A DNA stretch of 6,607 nucleotides from JANWHF01 sp036276235 (GCA_036276235.1 DATBDZ010000157.1:1-6607), one strand, 5' to 3'. Shown: positions 1-6,546, counted from the first letter of the stretch. Notes: a model not told the origin generated them from the sequence alone. Numbers and translations: made by a program.

Positions 1-17
1 CGATTCGATGGAGGCGC

Positions 18-38
18 GTAGGGCGGGCACTGCCCGCC
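18..38 (+). repeat. REP-like hairpin with GTAG head
   Basis: A GTAG tetranucleotide (18-21) is followed by a perfect 8-bp stem, GGCGGGCA at 22-29 and TGCCCGCC at 31-38, around a single C. A GTAG or similar tetranucleotide followed by a GC-rich palindrome is the known layout of REP elements moved by RAYT (REP-associated tyrosine) transposases. No transposase is in the window, so the link to RAYT is inference. It could also fold as RNA and end transcription of an upstream gene, but no U-tract follows. Confidence 0.6.
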
Positions 39-77
39 GCATTCCTGGCAGATGATAGTTTGTGATGGTCCAAAAGC

Positions 78-153
78 GTCATGCTGAGGTACTCCGAAGC
101 ATCTGGCCCACTTGCCCACTCCAGCCAGATGCTTCGGAGTACCTCAGCATGAC
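78..153. repeat. Long inverted repeat, 30-base arms (intact copy)
   Basis: The arm at 78-107 (starts GTCATGCTGAGG, ends GCATCTGGC) is the exact reverse complement of 124-153, with a 16-base spacer (108-123). Each arm is itself a weaker palindrome: ATGCT and AGCAT flank a GAGGTACTC apex. The whole can therefore fold as one long hairpin or two small ones, the layout of a REPIN or small MITE-like element. It resembles the interspersed repeats of the type TCATnCTGAG...CGAAGnATCT that I recall from many environmental bacterial genomes. There is no ORF and no transposase inside. Confidence 0.85.
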
Positions 154-182
154 AGTTGCTCGTGGCGATGTGCACAGTCTTT

Positions 183-243
183 GTAGGGTGGGTGTACTCG
201 CCCACCACGAGCGGCAAATGGTGGGCGAGTACACCCACCCTCT
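183..243. repeat. Inverted pair of GTAG-headed palindromes (REPIN-like)
   Basis: Bases 185-207 and 219-241 are perfect reverse complements over 23 bp, with an 11-base spacer (208-218). The left member starts with GTAG (183-186), like the hairpin at 18-38, and then has GGTGGG...CCCACC around a TGTACTCG apex (187-206). The right member lies in reverse orientation, and its expected CTAC end reads CTCT. Two GTAG palindromes facing each other is the arrangement called a REPIN. Function is unknown. As RNA it would form a very stable hairpin upstream of the ligase gene. Confidence 0.8.
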
Positions 244-257
244 AGGAATTCGCGATG

Positions 258-332
258 TTTCCGGTGCAATAATTCGAAGTCTCCGGCCACTTGCGCAATT
301 CAGCCAGATGCTTCGGAGTACCTCAGCATGAC
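258..332. repeat. Half-decayed copy of the 30-base-arm inverted repeat
   Basis: The right arm (303-332) is identical to 124-153 over all 30 bases; the identity extends two bases into the spacer. The spacer (288-302) is recognisably the same, with a shared CACTTGC, but is one base shorter. The left arm (258-287) matches the expected arm at only about 17 of 30 positions, mostly near the spacer (CGAAG and GGC kept). This is therefore a second insertion of the same element in which one arm has decayed and the other is untouched. It ends 58 bases before the ligase start. Confidence 0.75.
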
Positions 333-390
333 GGTCTCCTTCCATCACGTAAGAGAAGCGTCGAGAGCAATTGACTGAGCAACCGCGCCA

Positions 391-2016
391 ATGGAACGAT
401 TCGCCGCTATGTATTTGGAACTCGATCGCAGCAATCGCACGAGCGATAAGCTTGCGGCACTTCGATCTTATTTCCGTGAAGCGCCGCCGGAGGATGCGAT
501 CTGGGCGGTCTATTTGTTGGCGGGACGGAAGATCGGCCGCACGGTGACTTCAACCCAGATGCGCGATTGGGCGAGCGAAGTGTCCGGGTTTCCGGCTTGG
601 ATGGTCAATGAGTGTTATCACGTTGTCGGCGATTTATCGGAGACGCTTTCGCTGCTGATTCCGTTTGACAATCCACAGAGGGCAGCGCCGTCGCTGCATG
701 AAATCGTCGAGCAGCGGCTGAAGGTGATCGGCCGGCTGCCGCCGGAAAAGCAACGGGAGATGGTTGTGCAGACCTGGCGCGAGCTGACCGCCGAGCAGCG
801 GTTTGCCTTTCATAAGCTGATCAGCGGCAACTTTCGTGTCGGCGTTTCGAAACAATCGCTCACGATCGCGCTGGCGGAGGTCGCGGGGGTGGAAACGTCC
901 GTGATGGCGCATCGGTTGTCGGGCAACTGGTCACCCGAGCACATGACAATGCGGCAACTGCTGGCACCGACGGGCGAGGATGAGCCGCGCAGTGCGAACC
1001 TGCCGTTTCCGTTTATGTTGGCACATGCGCTGGGTGAGCTGCCGCAGTCGCTGGGGGCGATTGAGGATTGGCAGATCGAATGGAAATGGGACGGCATCCG
1101 CGCGCAGATCATCCGCCGACAGGGCAAGACCGCGATCTGGTCGCGCGGCGATGAGCTGATTTCCGGCGCGTTTCCGGAATTGATGCAGGCGGGAAATAGG
1201 TTGCCGGACGGCACGGTCATCGACGGCGAAATCGTGGCGTGGGACGAGCGACAGGACCGCCCGCGGCCCTTCGCCGCCTTGCAGCGGCGGCTGAATCGCA
1301 AGAATGTCGAGCCGAGCTTTTGGCCGGACGTGCCGGTGATGTTTGTGGCGTTTGATCTGCTCGAAATGGATGGGCGCGATTTGCGAAATGAGTTGCTCGC
1401 GAGCCGTCGAGCTTCGCTGGAGATGTTGGTCGGACAAGCATCGCTTAGTTCGCACATCACGCTTTCAAAGCCAGTGGAAGCATCGTCGTGGGAGCAATTG
1501 ATTGGGCGAATGGAGGAATCGCGCGATCGCGCGGTTGAAGGCGTGATGCTCAAGCGGCGCGATTCGGTTTATCACGCGGGCCGGCCGACGGGGCCTTGGT
1601 GGAAGTTGAAGGTGCAGCCTTACACGATGGATGCCGTGCTGATCGCGGCACAGCCGGGAACCGGCAAACGGGCGGGGCTGCTGACGGATTACACATTTGG
1701 CGTTTGGGATGACGCGAAGACGGCGCTGCTGCCAATCGCGAAGGCCTATTCGGGTTTGACGGATGCGGAGATCGCGGAGATGGATCGTTTCGTTCGCTCG
1801 CATACGCTGGAAAAGTATGGCCCGGTTCATGCGGTCGAGCCGGTGCGCGTGTTTGAGCTGGGATTTGAGGCGATTCAAAAATCGGATCGGCACAAATCAG
1901 GAATTGCCGTTCGCTTCCCGCGGATATTGCGACTGCGGATGGACAAGAAGGCACACGACGCCGACACCATTCAAACGCTGCGCGAGCTGCTGGCGACATG
2001 CGAGGGGCGGGCCTGA
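391..2016 (+). CDS. ATP-dependent DNA ligase (damage-response, helicase-associated family)
   Basis: This cytoplasmic enzyme seals DNA nicks using ATP. The 541 residues show the usual order: an N-terminal DNA-binding domain (about 1-200), an adenylation domain (about 205-407) and an OB-fold (about 410-535). Visible nucleotidyltransferase motifs are KWDGIR with the AMP-accepting Lys232, SRGDE at 251-255, DGE at 278-280, FVAFD near 318-322, EGVMLKR at 383-389 and WWKLKV at 403-408. None is missing. The N-terminus (MERFAAMYLELD, then APPEDAIWAVYLLAGRK) matches what I know of the 'cisplatin damage response' ligases, which supports ATG 391 over the internal ATG at 409. No clear Shine-Dalgarno precedes it. 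It is the first gene of an operon with a helicase and PdeM and is distinct from the NAD-dependent replicative ligase LigA. Its last codons overlap the helicase start, so the two are probably co-translated. Confidence 0.95.
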   Translation: MERFAAMYLELDRSNRTSDKLAALRSYFREAPPEDAIWAVYLLAGRKIGRTVTSTQMRDWASEVSGFPAWMVNECYHVVGDLSETLSLLIPFDNPQRAAPSLHEIVEQRLKVIGRLPPEKQREMVVQTWRELTAEQRFAFHKLISGNFRVGVSKQSLTIALAEVAGVETSVMAHRLSGNWSPEHMTMRQLLAPTGEDEPRSANLPFPFMLAHALGELPQSLGAIEDWQIEWKWDGIRAQIIRRQGKTAIWSRGDELISGAFPELMQAGNRLPDGTVIDGEIVAWDERQDRPRPFAALQRRLNRKNVEPSFWPDVPVMFVAFDLLEMDGRDLRNELLASRRASLEMLVGQASLSSHITLSKPVEASSWEQLIGRMEESRDRAVEGVMLKRRDSVYHAGRPTGPWWKLKVQPYTMDAVLIAAQPGTGKRAGLLTDYTFGVWDDAKTALLPIAKAYSGLTDAEIAEMDRFVRSHTLEKYGPVHAVEPVRVFELGFEAIQKSDRHKSGIAVRFPRILRLRMDKKAHDADTIQTLRELLATCEGRA

Positions 2017-2018
2017 TG
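2002..2018 (+). promoter_or_regulatory. Ribosome binding site and TGATG coupling for the helicase
   Basis: GAGGGG at 2002-2007 stands eight bases before the ATG at 2016-2018. The A of that ATG is the last base of the ligase stop codon (TGA, 2014-2016). This favours 2016 over the in-frame ATG at 1998, which has no good binding site, and suggests that ribosomes finishing the ligase re-initiate on the helicase. Confidence 0.65.
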
Positions 2019-4478
2019 GGCGGCGAAGCTTTGAAGCGCGTCAACGCGTACTTCGCGTCATTGGGGCGTGAGCCTTTCGTATTTCAACACCAGACGTGGG
2101 AAGCGTATCTGGCAGGCCAAAGCGGATTGATTCAAGCGCCGACGGGGACGGGCAAGACGCTCGCCGCGGCGCTGGGCGCGGTGATTGAGATGATCGACGA
2201 AGGCGTGGCGAAGAAGAAATCGCCGCCGCTTGCGATGATCTGGATCACGCCGCTGCGCGCGCTGGCGGCAGACACAGTCGAATCGCTCAAAGCCGCGCTG
2301 AGCGGGCTTGGCCTTTCCTGGTCGATCGAGCTTCGCACTTCCGATACATCCGCCTCCGTTCGCAAACGTCAGCGCGAAAAATTGCCGACCATCCTCGTTA
2401 CAACGCCCGAAAGCATTTCCCTGCTGCTTTCGTATGCCGACGCACCGACGCGATTTGGTTCGCTCCGCTGCATCGTCGTCGATGAATGGCACGAGCTGAT
2501 GAGCACCAAGCGCGGCGTGCAGACGGAACTCGCCCTGGCCCGCCTGCGCGGATTTCAACCAGGCCTGCGCACGTGGGGGCTTTCCGCGACAATGTCGAAT
2601 CTCGACGAGGCGGCTTCAACATTGCTCGGACACGCCGCCGCGACATCGGCACGGATTATTCACGCGCCGGATAACAAGCCGATCGCGCTGGAAAGCATTT
2701 TGCCGCCGAAGATCGAGCGTTTTCCGTGGGCAGGGCATCTGGGGCTGCATCTGCTGCAAGAAGTGTTGCCGCGGCTTGAAGCGGCCGGCTCGACGCTGGT
2801 CTTCACCAACACGCGATCGCAATCGGAACTCTGGTTTCGCGCGCTGATGGAAGCGCGGCCGCAGTGGCTGGGGAAGATCGCGATTCATCATGGCTCGATC
2901 GACCGCAAGACGCGGACGAAGGTTGAGCAAATGCTCCGCGCGGGAGAATTGCGCGTCGTGGTCTGCACGTCGAGCCTCGATCTGGGCGTCGATTTCTGGC
3001 CGGTGGATCAAGTGATTCAGATCGGCAGCCCCAAGAGCATCGCGCGGGCGATGCAGCGGGCGGGGCGCTGCGGGCACCGGCCGGGAGTCGAGAGCCGCAT
3101 CGTCTGCGTGCCGACGCAGGCGTTTGAGCTGATCGAATTTTCCGCGGCAAGGCATGCGATCGGCAAGCGGCATATCGAGCCGCGCGAGCCGATTACCATG
3201 GCGCTGGATGTGCTCGCGCAGCATGTCGTCACGGTGGCGGCGGGGGGCGGATTCGATTCGCGGCAGCTTTTTGAGGAAGTGCGATCCACTCACGCGTTTG
3301 CGGCACTGACTGAAGAAAACTGGAGCTGGGTGATGGACTTTGCCGAGCGCGGCGGGCCGACGCTTACCGCCTATCCGCGCTTCGCGCGCATTCGCCGCGA
3401 TGAAGCGGGGCGGTGGACGGTGGCCTCCGACGCGATCGGCCGCATGCATCGCATGAGCATCGGCACGATCACTTCCGATGGCTCGGTGAACGTTCAATAC
3501 GTGAGTGGCAAGCGCCTGGGTACTGTTGAAGAATCATTCGTCGCGAAGCTGAAGGCCGGCGACACATTTGCCTTCGCGGGCAAGGTGCTGGAGTTTGTGC
3601 GCGTGCATGAGATGAGCGCGCTGGTGCGTACCGCCAAGCGGAAGCGCGGGCTGGTGCCGCGCTGGATGGGCGGGAAGCTGGCGATGTCATCGAGCCTCGC
3701 GGATGCCGTGCGGTTGCGGATGGAGCAGGCGGTGGAAAATGATTTCCCCGATGTCGAGATGCAGAATATCCGCCCGATTCTCGAGTTGCAGCGGCGATGG
3801 TCGGCCATCCCGCGCTCGTCGGAGTTGCTCATCGAGCGCACCAAAACGCGCGAGGGGCATCATCTGTATGCCTATCCATTTCAGGGGCGGCTGGTCCATG
3901 AAGGGCTATCGGCGTTGATCGCGTTTCGTCTGGCCCGGCGGGGAATCGCGCCCGTCACCGCGACGTTCAGCGATTACGGTTTGGAATTGCTCTCGCCGAC
4001 CGCAGTGGAGCTTGCCGATGCCGACTGGCGCTCCCTTCTTTCACCGGCGCAATTGCTTGAAGACATCATCGAATGCGTGAACAGCAGCGAGCTGGCGCGG
4101 CGGCATTTTCGGGAGATCGCGCGCATCGCCGGCCTGCTCGTGCAAACCCGCCCCGGCGCGCAGCGCAGCGTGCGGCAGCTTCAAGCGTCCAGCGAATTAT
4201 TCTTCGACGTCTTCAAGGAATTCGATCCGGGGAATCTCCTGATGCAGCAGGCAAGGCGCGAAGTGCTCGAGCGGCAACTCGAATTCGCAAGGCTTCGCAC
4301 GGCCTTGGAGCGGATCGAGCGGCAACGCATCCTGATGACTTCGCCGCTCAAGCTTTCGCCGCTGGCGTTTCCGCTCTGGGCGGAGCGCATCGCCTCGCAG
4401 CAGTTGCGGCTCGAATCCGGCGGCGATCGCATCGCCCGTCTCGCGCAGCAACTCGAAGCCGCCGCCGATAAAGAATAA
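2016..4478 (+). CDS. Ligase-associated DEXH-box helicase (Lhr-Core type)
   Basis: This is an ATP-driven superfamily 2 helicase; characterised Lhr-Core proteins move 3' to 5' on single-stranded DNA and unwind duplexes. From ATG 2016 it has 820 residues, the usual size. Motifs in order (numbered from 2016) are Walker A APTGTGKT (41-48, Lys47), DEWH Walker B box (156-159), SAT motif III (190-192), VFTNTRSQSEL and SSLDLGVDFW in the second RecA domain, and QRAGRCGHRPG motif VI (347-357). A winged-helix, beta-barrel and Lhr-type C-terminal region follow. The DEWHEL form of motif II is typical of the ligase-linked branch as I know it, rather than full-length Lhr, which also has a long C-terminal extension lacking here. 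ATG 1998 would add six residues. The gene overlaps the ligase by one base and PdeM follows after nine bases, so one transcript is likely. Motifs are complete, with no frameshift. Confidence 0.95.
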   Translation: MGGEALKRVNAYFASLGREPFVFQHQTWEAYLAGQSGLIQAPTGTGKTLAAALGAVIEMIDEGVAKKKSPPLAMIWITPLRALAADTVESLKAALSGLGLSWSIELRTSDTSASVRKRQREKLPTILVTTPESISLLLSYADAPTRFGSLRCIVVDEWHELMSTKRGVQTELALARLRGFQPGLRTWGLSATMSNLDEAASTLLGHAAATSARIIHAPDNKPIALESILPPKIERFPWAGHLGLHLLQEVLPRLEAAGSTLVFTNTRSQSELWFRALMEARPQWLGKIAIHHGSIDRKTRTKVEQMLRAGELRVVVCTSSLDLGVDFWPVDQVIQIGSPKSIARAMQRAGRCGHRPGVESRIVCVPTQAFELIEFSAARHAIGKRHIEPREPITMALDVLAQHVVTVAAGGGFDSRQLFEEVRSTHAFAALTEENWSWVMDFAERGGPTLTAYPRFARIRRDEAGRWTVASDAIGRMHRMSIGTITSDGSVNVQYVSGKRLGTVEESFVAKLKAGDTFAFAGKVLEFVRVHEMSALVRTAKRKRGLVPRWMGGKLAMSSSLADAVRLRMEQAVENDFPDVEMQNIRPILELQRRWSAIPRSSELLIERTKTREGHHLYAYPFQGRLVHEGLSALIAFRLARRGIAPVTATFSDYGLELLSPTAVELADADWRSLLSPAQLLEDIIECVNSSELARRHFREIARIAGLLVQTRPGAQRSVRQLQASSELFFDVFKEFDPGNLLMQQARREVLERQLEFARLRTALERIERQRILMTSPLKLSPLAFPLWAERIASQQLRLESGGDRIARLAQQLEAAADKE

Positions 4479-4487
4479 AATCGCGGC

Positions 4488-5159
4488 GTGTCATCCGTGC
4501 GAGGATCCGTCTCCATCAATTTCGCGAAGCAGACGCTTCATCTGCTGCCGGACCGCGCCATCTGGTGGCCGGCGCGATCGACGCTGGTGATCACCGATCC
4601 CCATTTCGGCAAATCGGCGGCGTTTCGCAAGATCGGTATTCCCGTTCCGGCCGGCGCGACGACAAAAGATCTGGCGAGGCTGGCGACATTGATTGCCCAA
4701 ACCAGCCCCCAGCGACTGATTATCCTCGGCGATTTCCTCCACTCCCGCGCGGGTCGGCAGCCGGAGGTCTTCGAGGCGATCGCATCCTGGCGCCAATCGC
4801 ACCAGCAGTTGCCGATCATCCTCGTGCGCGGCAATCACGACCGCTCGGCGGGCAACGTTCCCGCTGAATGGGAGATTCAGGAAGTCGAAGAGCCGTTCAC
4901 GGATGATGGCATCGCGCTGATTCACGATCCCAAATGCACCGGCCCCCACCCCGCGCTGGCGGGGCATGTCCATCCGGTGGTGGCGTTGCCGGACTATGAT
5001 GGGACTGCCGTGACGGTGCCGTGTTTTGTTTTGGATGAGAATTGTCTGATCGTTCCCTCGTTTGGCACGTTTACTGGCGGGCATCGGATGGATCGGCGCG
5101 AGGGAAGAAGGATTTTTGTTGTGGCGGCGCAGCGGGTGATTCCGTTGCCGGCGGAATAA
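4488..5159 (+). CDS. pdeM: Ligase-associated metallophosphoesterase, probable ssDNA endonuclease PdeM/MPE
   Basis: This is a calcineurin-like phosphoesterase of 223 residues. Its metal-binding motifs are all present: DPHFGK (Asp37, His39), LGDFLHS (Asp82, His85), RGNHD (Asn116, His117), His146 in IHDP, and GHVHP (His160, His162). The C-terminal PSFGTFTGG is a family signature. The Pseudomonas putida homologue (MPE) is a manganese-dependent endonuclease acting on single-stranded DNA, so a nuclease role in the same repair pathway as the ligase and helicase is likely. No signal peptide is seen, so it should be cytoplasmic. The start is uncertain between GTG 4488 and in-frame GTG 4497; neither has a clear Shine-Dalgarno, and the nine-base gap from the helicase suggests translational coupling. 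It ends in TAA within a weak 6-bp dyad (ATTCCG 5139-5144 and CGGAAT 5152-5157) that lacks a T-tract. Confidence 0.93.
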   Translation: MSSVRGSVSINFAKQTLHLLPDRAIWWPARSTLVITDPHFGKSAAFRKIGIPVPAGATTKDLARLATLIAQTSPQRLIILGDFLHSRAGRQPEVFEAIASWRQSHQQLPIILVRGNHDRSAGNVPAEWEIQEVEEPFTDDGIALIHDPKCTGPHPALAGHVHPVVALPDYDGTAVTVPCFVLDENCLIVPSFGTFTGGHRMDRREGRRIFVVAAQRVIPLPAE

Positions 5160-5208
5160 CAAACGCGGTGGAGAGCCTAAAGTATTCCTGGTGGTCGGAG
5201 GCGGTTAC

Positions 5209-5222
5209 GGAGGCTCGACGTG
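5209..5222 (+). promoter_or_regulatory. Shine-Dalgarno before a GTG start
   Basis: GGAGG at 5209-5213 lies six bases before GTG 5220-5222, the most upstream start of the thioredoxin frame. Motif and spacing are ideal, yet starting here would translate a palindromic repeat and leave the hydrophobic signal about 64 residues inside the protein. The site may therefore be real, relict or chance. Confidence 0.4.
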
Positions 5223-6530
5223 CTTGATGTATCAAATGGACTGTTGACCACGCACTCTGATTCCCTCCTCCGGTACTCCGGGGGAGGGTTAGGGTGGGGG
5301 CCTGCGCAGGGGAAGGTCGCTCGACACAACCCCCACCCCAGCCCTCCCCCGGAGTACCGGAGGAGAGAGAAGAGGCGGACAATTGCATCGCGCGGCAATG
5401 CGCTCGTTCGAGCGATCATTATCTCTCCGTCCATCTGCGCCATAAGCTCCGCCGTTCGCGCGATCATTATCTCTCTGTCCATCTGCGCCATAAGCTCCGC
5501 CGTTCGCGCGCAAAATCGCGAAGAGCCGGCCCGCCCACCAAGAACCAAAGAAACCATCCTCGCCGAAATCTCCGCCAACGCTTTGCCGGCGATCGACATC
5601 CCGGCAATGGCGGATGCCGCCTATGCGAAGCAGATCACCGCGCGCCGCGACGCCGCGCGGCAGAAGCGCGCTGCTCTCGCGCTCGAGCTTTACAAAATCG
5701 CGCCGCATGCGCCGGAATTGCCGGCGCTGCTCGCCGAGCGCTGGCAAACGTTGGCAACATCCGGCCAAGTGAATAGCGCGCTGTCGGAAATCAGCGAGTA
5801 CCTGGGCAGCAATATCGACGCGAAGGAGAAACTAGCCGTCTCAAATCTTCGCGCGCAGCTTCGCATTCAATTCCAGGCGACCGATACTCGATCCCGCCTG
5901 GCGGCGATTGATGAGTTCACGAAATCGGTGCCGGCGGAGCAGGCGCAGCCGATGGTGCCGCAGCTTCTTTATATGACGGGCCGTTTTGCACCGACCGCGG
6001 AGGAGAAGGATCAACTGCTTGCTCGCGTGGTTCGCGAATACCCGGATTCCGCCGCCGCCAAGGTTGTGCAGGGCCAGACGCGCAAGCGCGGCTCCGTCGG
6101 GTCGACGATGGAGCTGGCATTCAAGGATGCGATCACCGGCAAGCGGATCGATCTGGCGGAATATCGCGGGAAGATCGTCGTCGTGAGCTTCTGGGCGGCA
6201 TGGTGCAGCGACTGCGCCGCCGAGATTCCGGCCATGAAAAAAATCCGCGCCGACTACAAAGACAAAGGCGTCGAATTCATCGGCGTAAGCCTCGATCTGC
6301 CCGAAGATGAAGGCGGGCTCAAGGCGCTGCGGGCGTCGGTGGCGCGGAATCAGATCGATTGGCCGCAGGATTATCTGGGGAAGGAGTGGGATTCGGAGTT
6401 TTCAGCCAAGTGGGGCGTGTATGCGGTTCCCACAATTTTCGTGCTCGATCGGCAGGGTGTGATCGCGAGCACCGATGCCCATGGAAAGCTGGAGACGGTT
6501 TTAGCGGAAGTGCTGAAACGTTCGGAATGA
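5220..6530 (+). CDS. TlpA-like thioredoxin-fold protein, probably exported, with abnormal N-terminus
   Basis: The C-terminal domain (about 295-436) is a TlpA/AhpC-type thioredoxin fold: GKIVVVSFWAAWCSDC with redox cysteines 329 and 332, then EIPAMKKI, GVSLDLPED and a cis-proline (Pro404) in AVPTIFVLD. Its active site is CSDC rather than the commoner CGPC. Residues about 100-290 look helical and may be TPR-like. VRA-Q at 95-98 fits a signal peptidase I site after a hydrophobic stretch, so the mature protein would act outside the cytoplasm in thiol-disulfide exchange. The start is doubtful. GTG 5220 gives 436 residues, but residues 16-49 are translated palindromic repeat, and the hydrophobic segment is duplicated (65-80 and 81-96). 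ATG 5398 is one frame off. The functional gene may begin near 5382-5411 or may be damaged. It lies 60 bases after PdeM and is probably a separate unit. The boundary from 5511 onward is firm. Confidence 0.75.
   Translation: MLDVSNGLLTTHSDSLLRYSGGGLGWGPAQGKVARHNPHPSPPPEYRRREKRRTIASRGNALVRAIIISPSICAISSAVRAIIISLSICAISSAVRAQNREEPARPPRTKETILAEISANALPAIDIPAMADAAYAKQITARRDAARQKRAALALELYKIAPHAPELPALLAERWQTLATSGQVNSALSEISEYLGSNIDAKEKLAVSNLRAQLRIQFQATDTRSRLAAIDEFTKSVPAEQAQPMVPQLLYMTGRFAPTAEEKDQLLARVVREYPDSAAAKVVQGQTRKRGSVGSTMELAFKDAITGKRIDLAEYRGKIVVVSFWAAWCSDCAAEIPAMKKIRADYKDKGVEFIGVSLDLPEDEGGLKALRASVARNQIDWPQDYLGKEWDSEFSAKWGVYAVPTIFVLDRQGVIASTDAHGKLETVLAEVLKRSE
5265..5365. repeat. Palindromic repeat, 36-base arms, inside the thioredoxin frame
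   Basis: The left arm (5265-5300, starts CTCCTCCGGTACTCCGG) and right arm (5330-5365) are reverse complements at 34 of 36 positions, around a 29-base spacer. The arms resemble the CCCTC...GAGGGTTAGGGTGGGGG type of interspersed repeat that I recall from several bacterial genomes. Each arm can also fold alone around GGTACTCC. The 101 bases stay open in the frame of the following gene and translate as glycine- and proline-rich sequence (SLLRYSGGGLGWG and PHPSPPPEYRRRE). No target-site duplication is visible. Confidence 0.85.
5405..5510 (+). repeat. Tandem 48-bp duplication doubling a signal-peptide-like segment
   Basis: The unit at 5412-5459 is repeated at 5460-5507 with a 48-base period and one internal difference (CCG against CTG). 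Similarity starts at CGTTCG (5405) and trails off at 5510, about 2.2 copies. Being 16 codons long it keeps the frame and encodes AIIISPSICAISSAVR, then the same with Leu for Pro. The second copy followed by AQ reads as the hydrophobic core and cleavage site of a Sec signal peptide; the first copy is a spare with a proline in its core. Confidence 0.85.
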
Positions 6531-6546
6531 ATTCGCGAATTCCGAA
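6521..6546. terminator. Hairpin across the thioredoxin stop codon, weak terminator candidate
   Basis: TTCGGAAT (6521-6528) and ATTCCGAA (6539-6546) form a perfect 8-bp stem with a 10-base loop. The same stretch also contains a 14-bp perfect palindrome, GAATTCGCGAATTC (6529-6542). The stop codon TGA (6528-6530) lies inside. No T-tract follows, so a classic Rho-independent terminator is not shown; the structure may be chance or part of another element. Confidence 0.3.

Larger units (their letters stand above)
1..390. other. Intergenic region packed with palindromic repeats
   Basis: No stretch here looks like a real gene. The only sizeable open frames (62-331 on + and 79-348 on -) encode nearly the same beginning and end on both strands because they lie on inverted repeat arms. 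The region holds one small hairpin, a long-armed inverted repeat, a second inverted pair and a decayed copy of the first, described separately. Bases 333-390, just before the ligase, contain no repeat and no convincing sigma-70 promoter. A TTGACT at 371-376 lies too close to the ATG at 391 to serve as its -35 box. The first 21 bases could be the end of an upstream gene (a TAG at 19-21 in frame 1), but this cannot be shown from so little sequence. Confidence 0.7.

Noticed and set aside
1..21. C-terminal end of an upstream gene reading RFDGGA then TAG
   Set aside because: Six codons cannot be told from chance, other frames are open as well, and the TAG is also the GTAG head of the REP-like hairpin.
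78..332. CRISPR array made of the repeated 30-mers
   Set aside because: There are only three copies, in mixed orientation and uneven spacing, and each is an arm of a palindrome. No cas gene is present.
62..348. Two 89-codon open frames on opposite strands (62-331 + and 79-348 -)
   Set aside because: Both are translations of the inverted repeat arms, which is why their ends read alike (RHAEVLRSIW and QMLRSTSA). They have no binding site and no family resemblance.
371..376. TTGACT as a -35 promoter box for the ligase
   Set aside because: Only 14 bases separate it from the ATG and there is no -10 box in a fitting place.
810..1553. 247-codon antisense open frame inside the ligase
   Set aside because: It is a shadow of a strongly supported gene in GC-rich DNA; its Ser/Arg/Pro-rich product resembles nothing known to me.
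2616..3497. 293-codon antisense open frame inside the helicase
   Set aside because: It is Arg/His/Pro-rich shadow coding, lying opposite conserved helicase motifs.
5139..5157. Hairpin at the PdeM stop codon as a Rho-independent terminator
   Set aside because: The stem is only six base pairs and ACAAACG follows rather than a T-tract.
4491..5162. 223-codon antisense frame matching PdeM in length
   Set aside because: It is a mirror frame of PdeM, whose metal-binding motifs are all in the + frame; the antisense product is Arg-rich with no motif.
5224..5235. TTGATGTATCAA as an FNR/CRP-type operator
   Set aside because: The half-sites are spaced by two bases rather than the four of an FNR site, and it lies after the candidate start codon.
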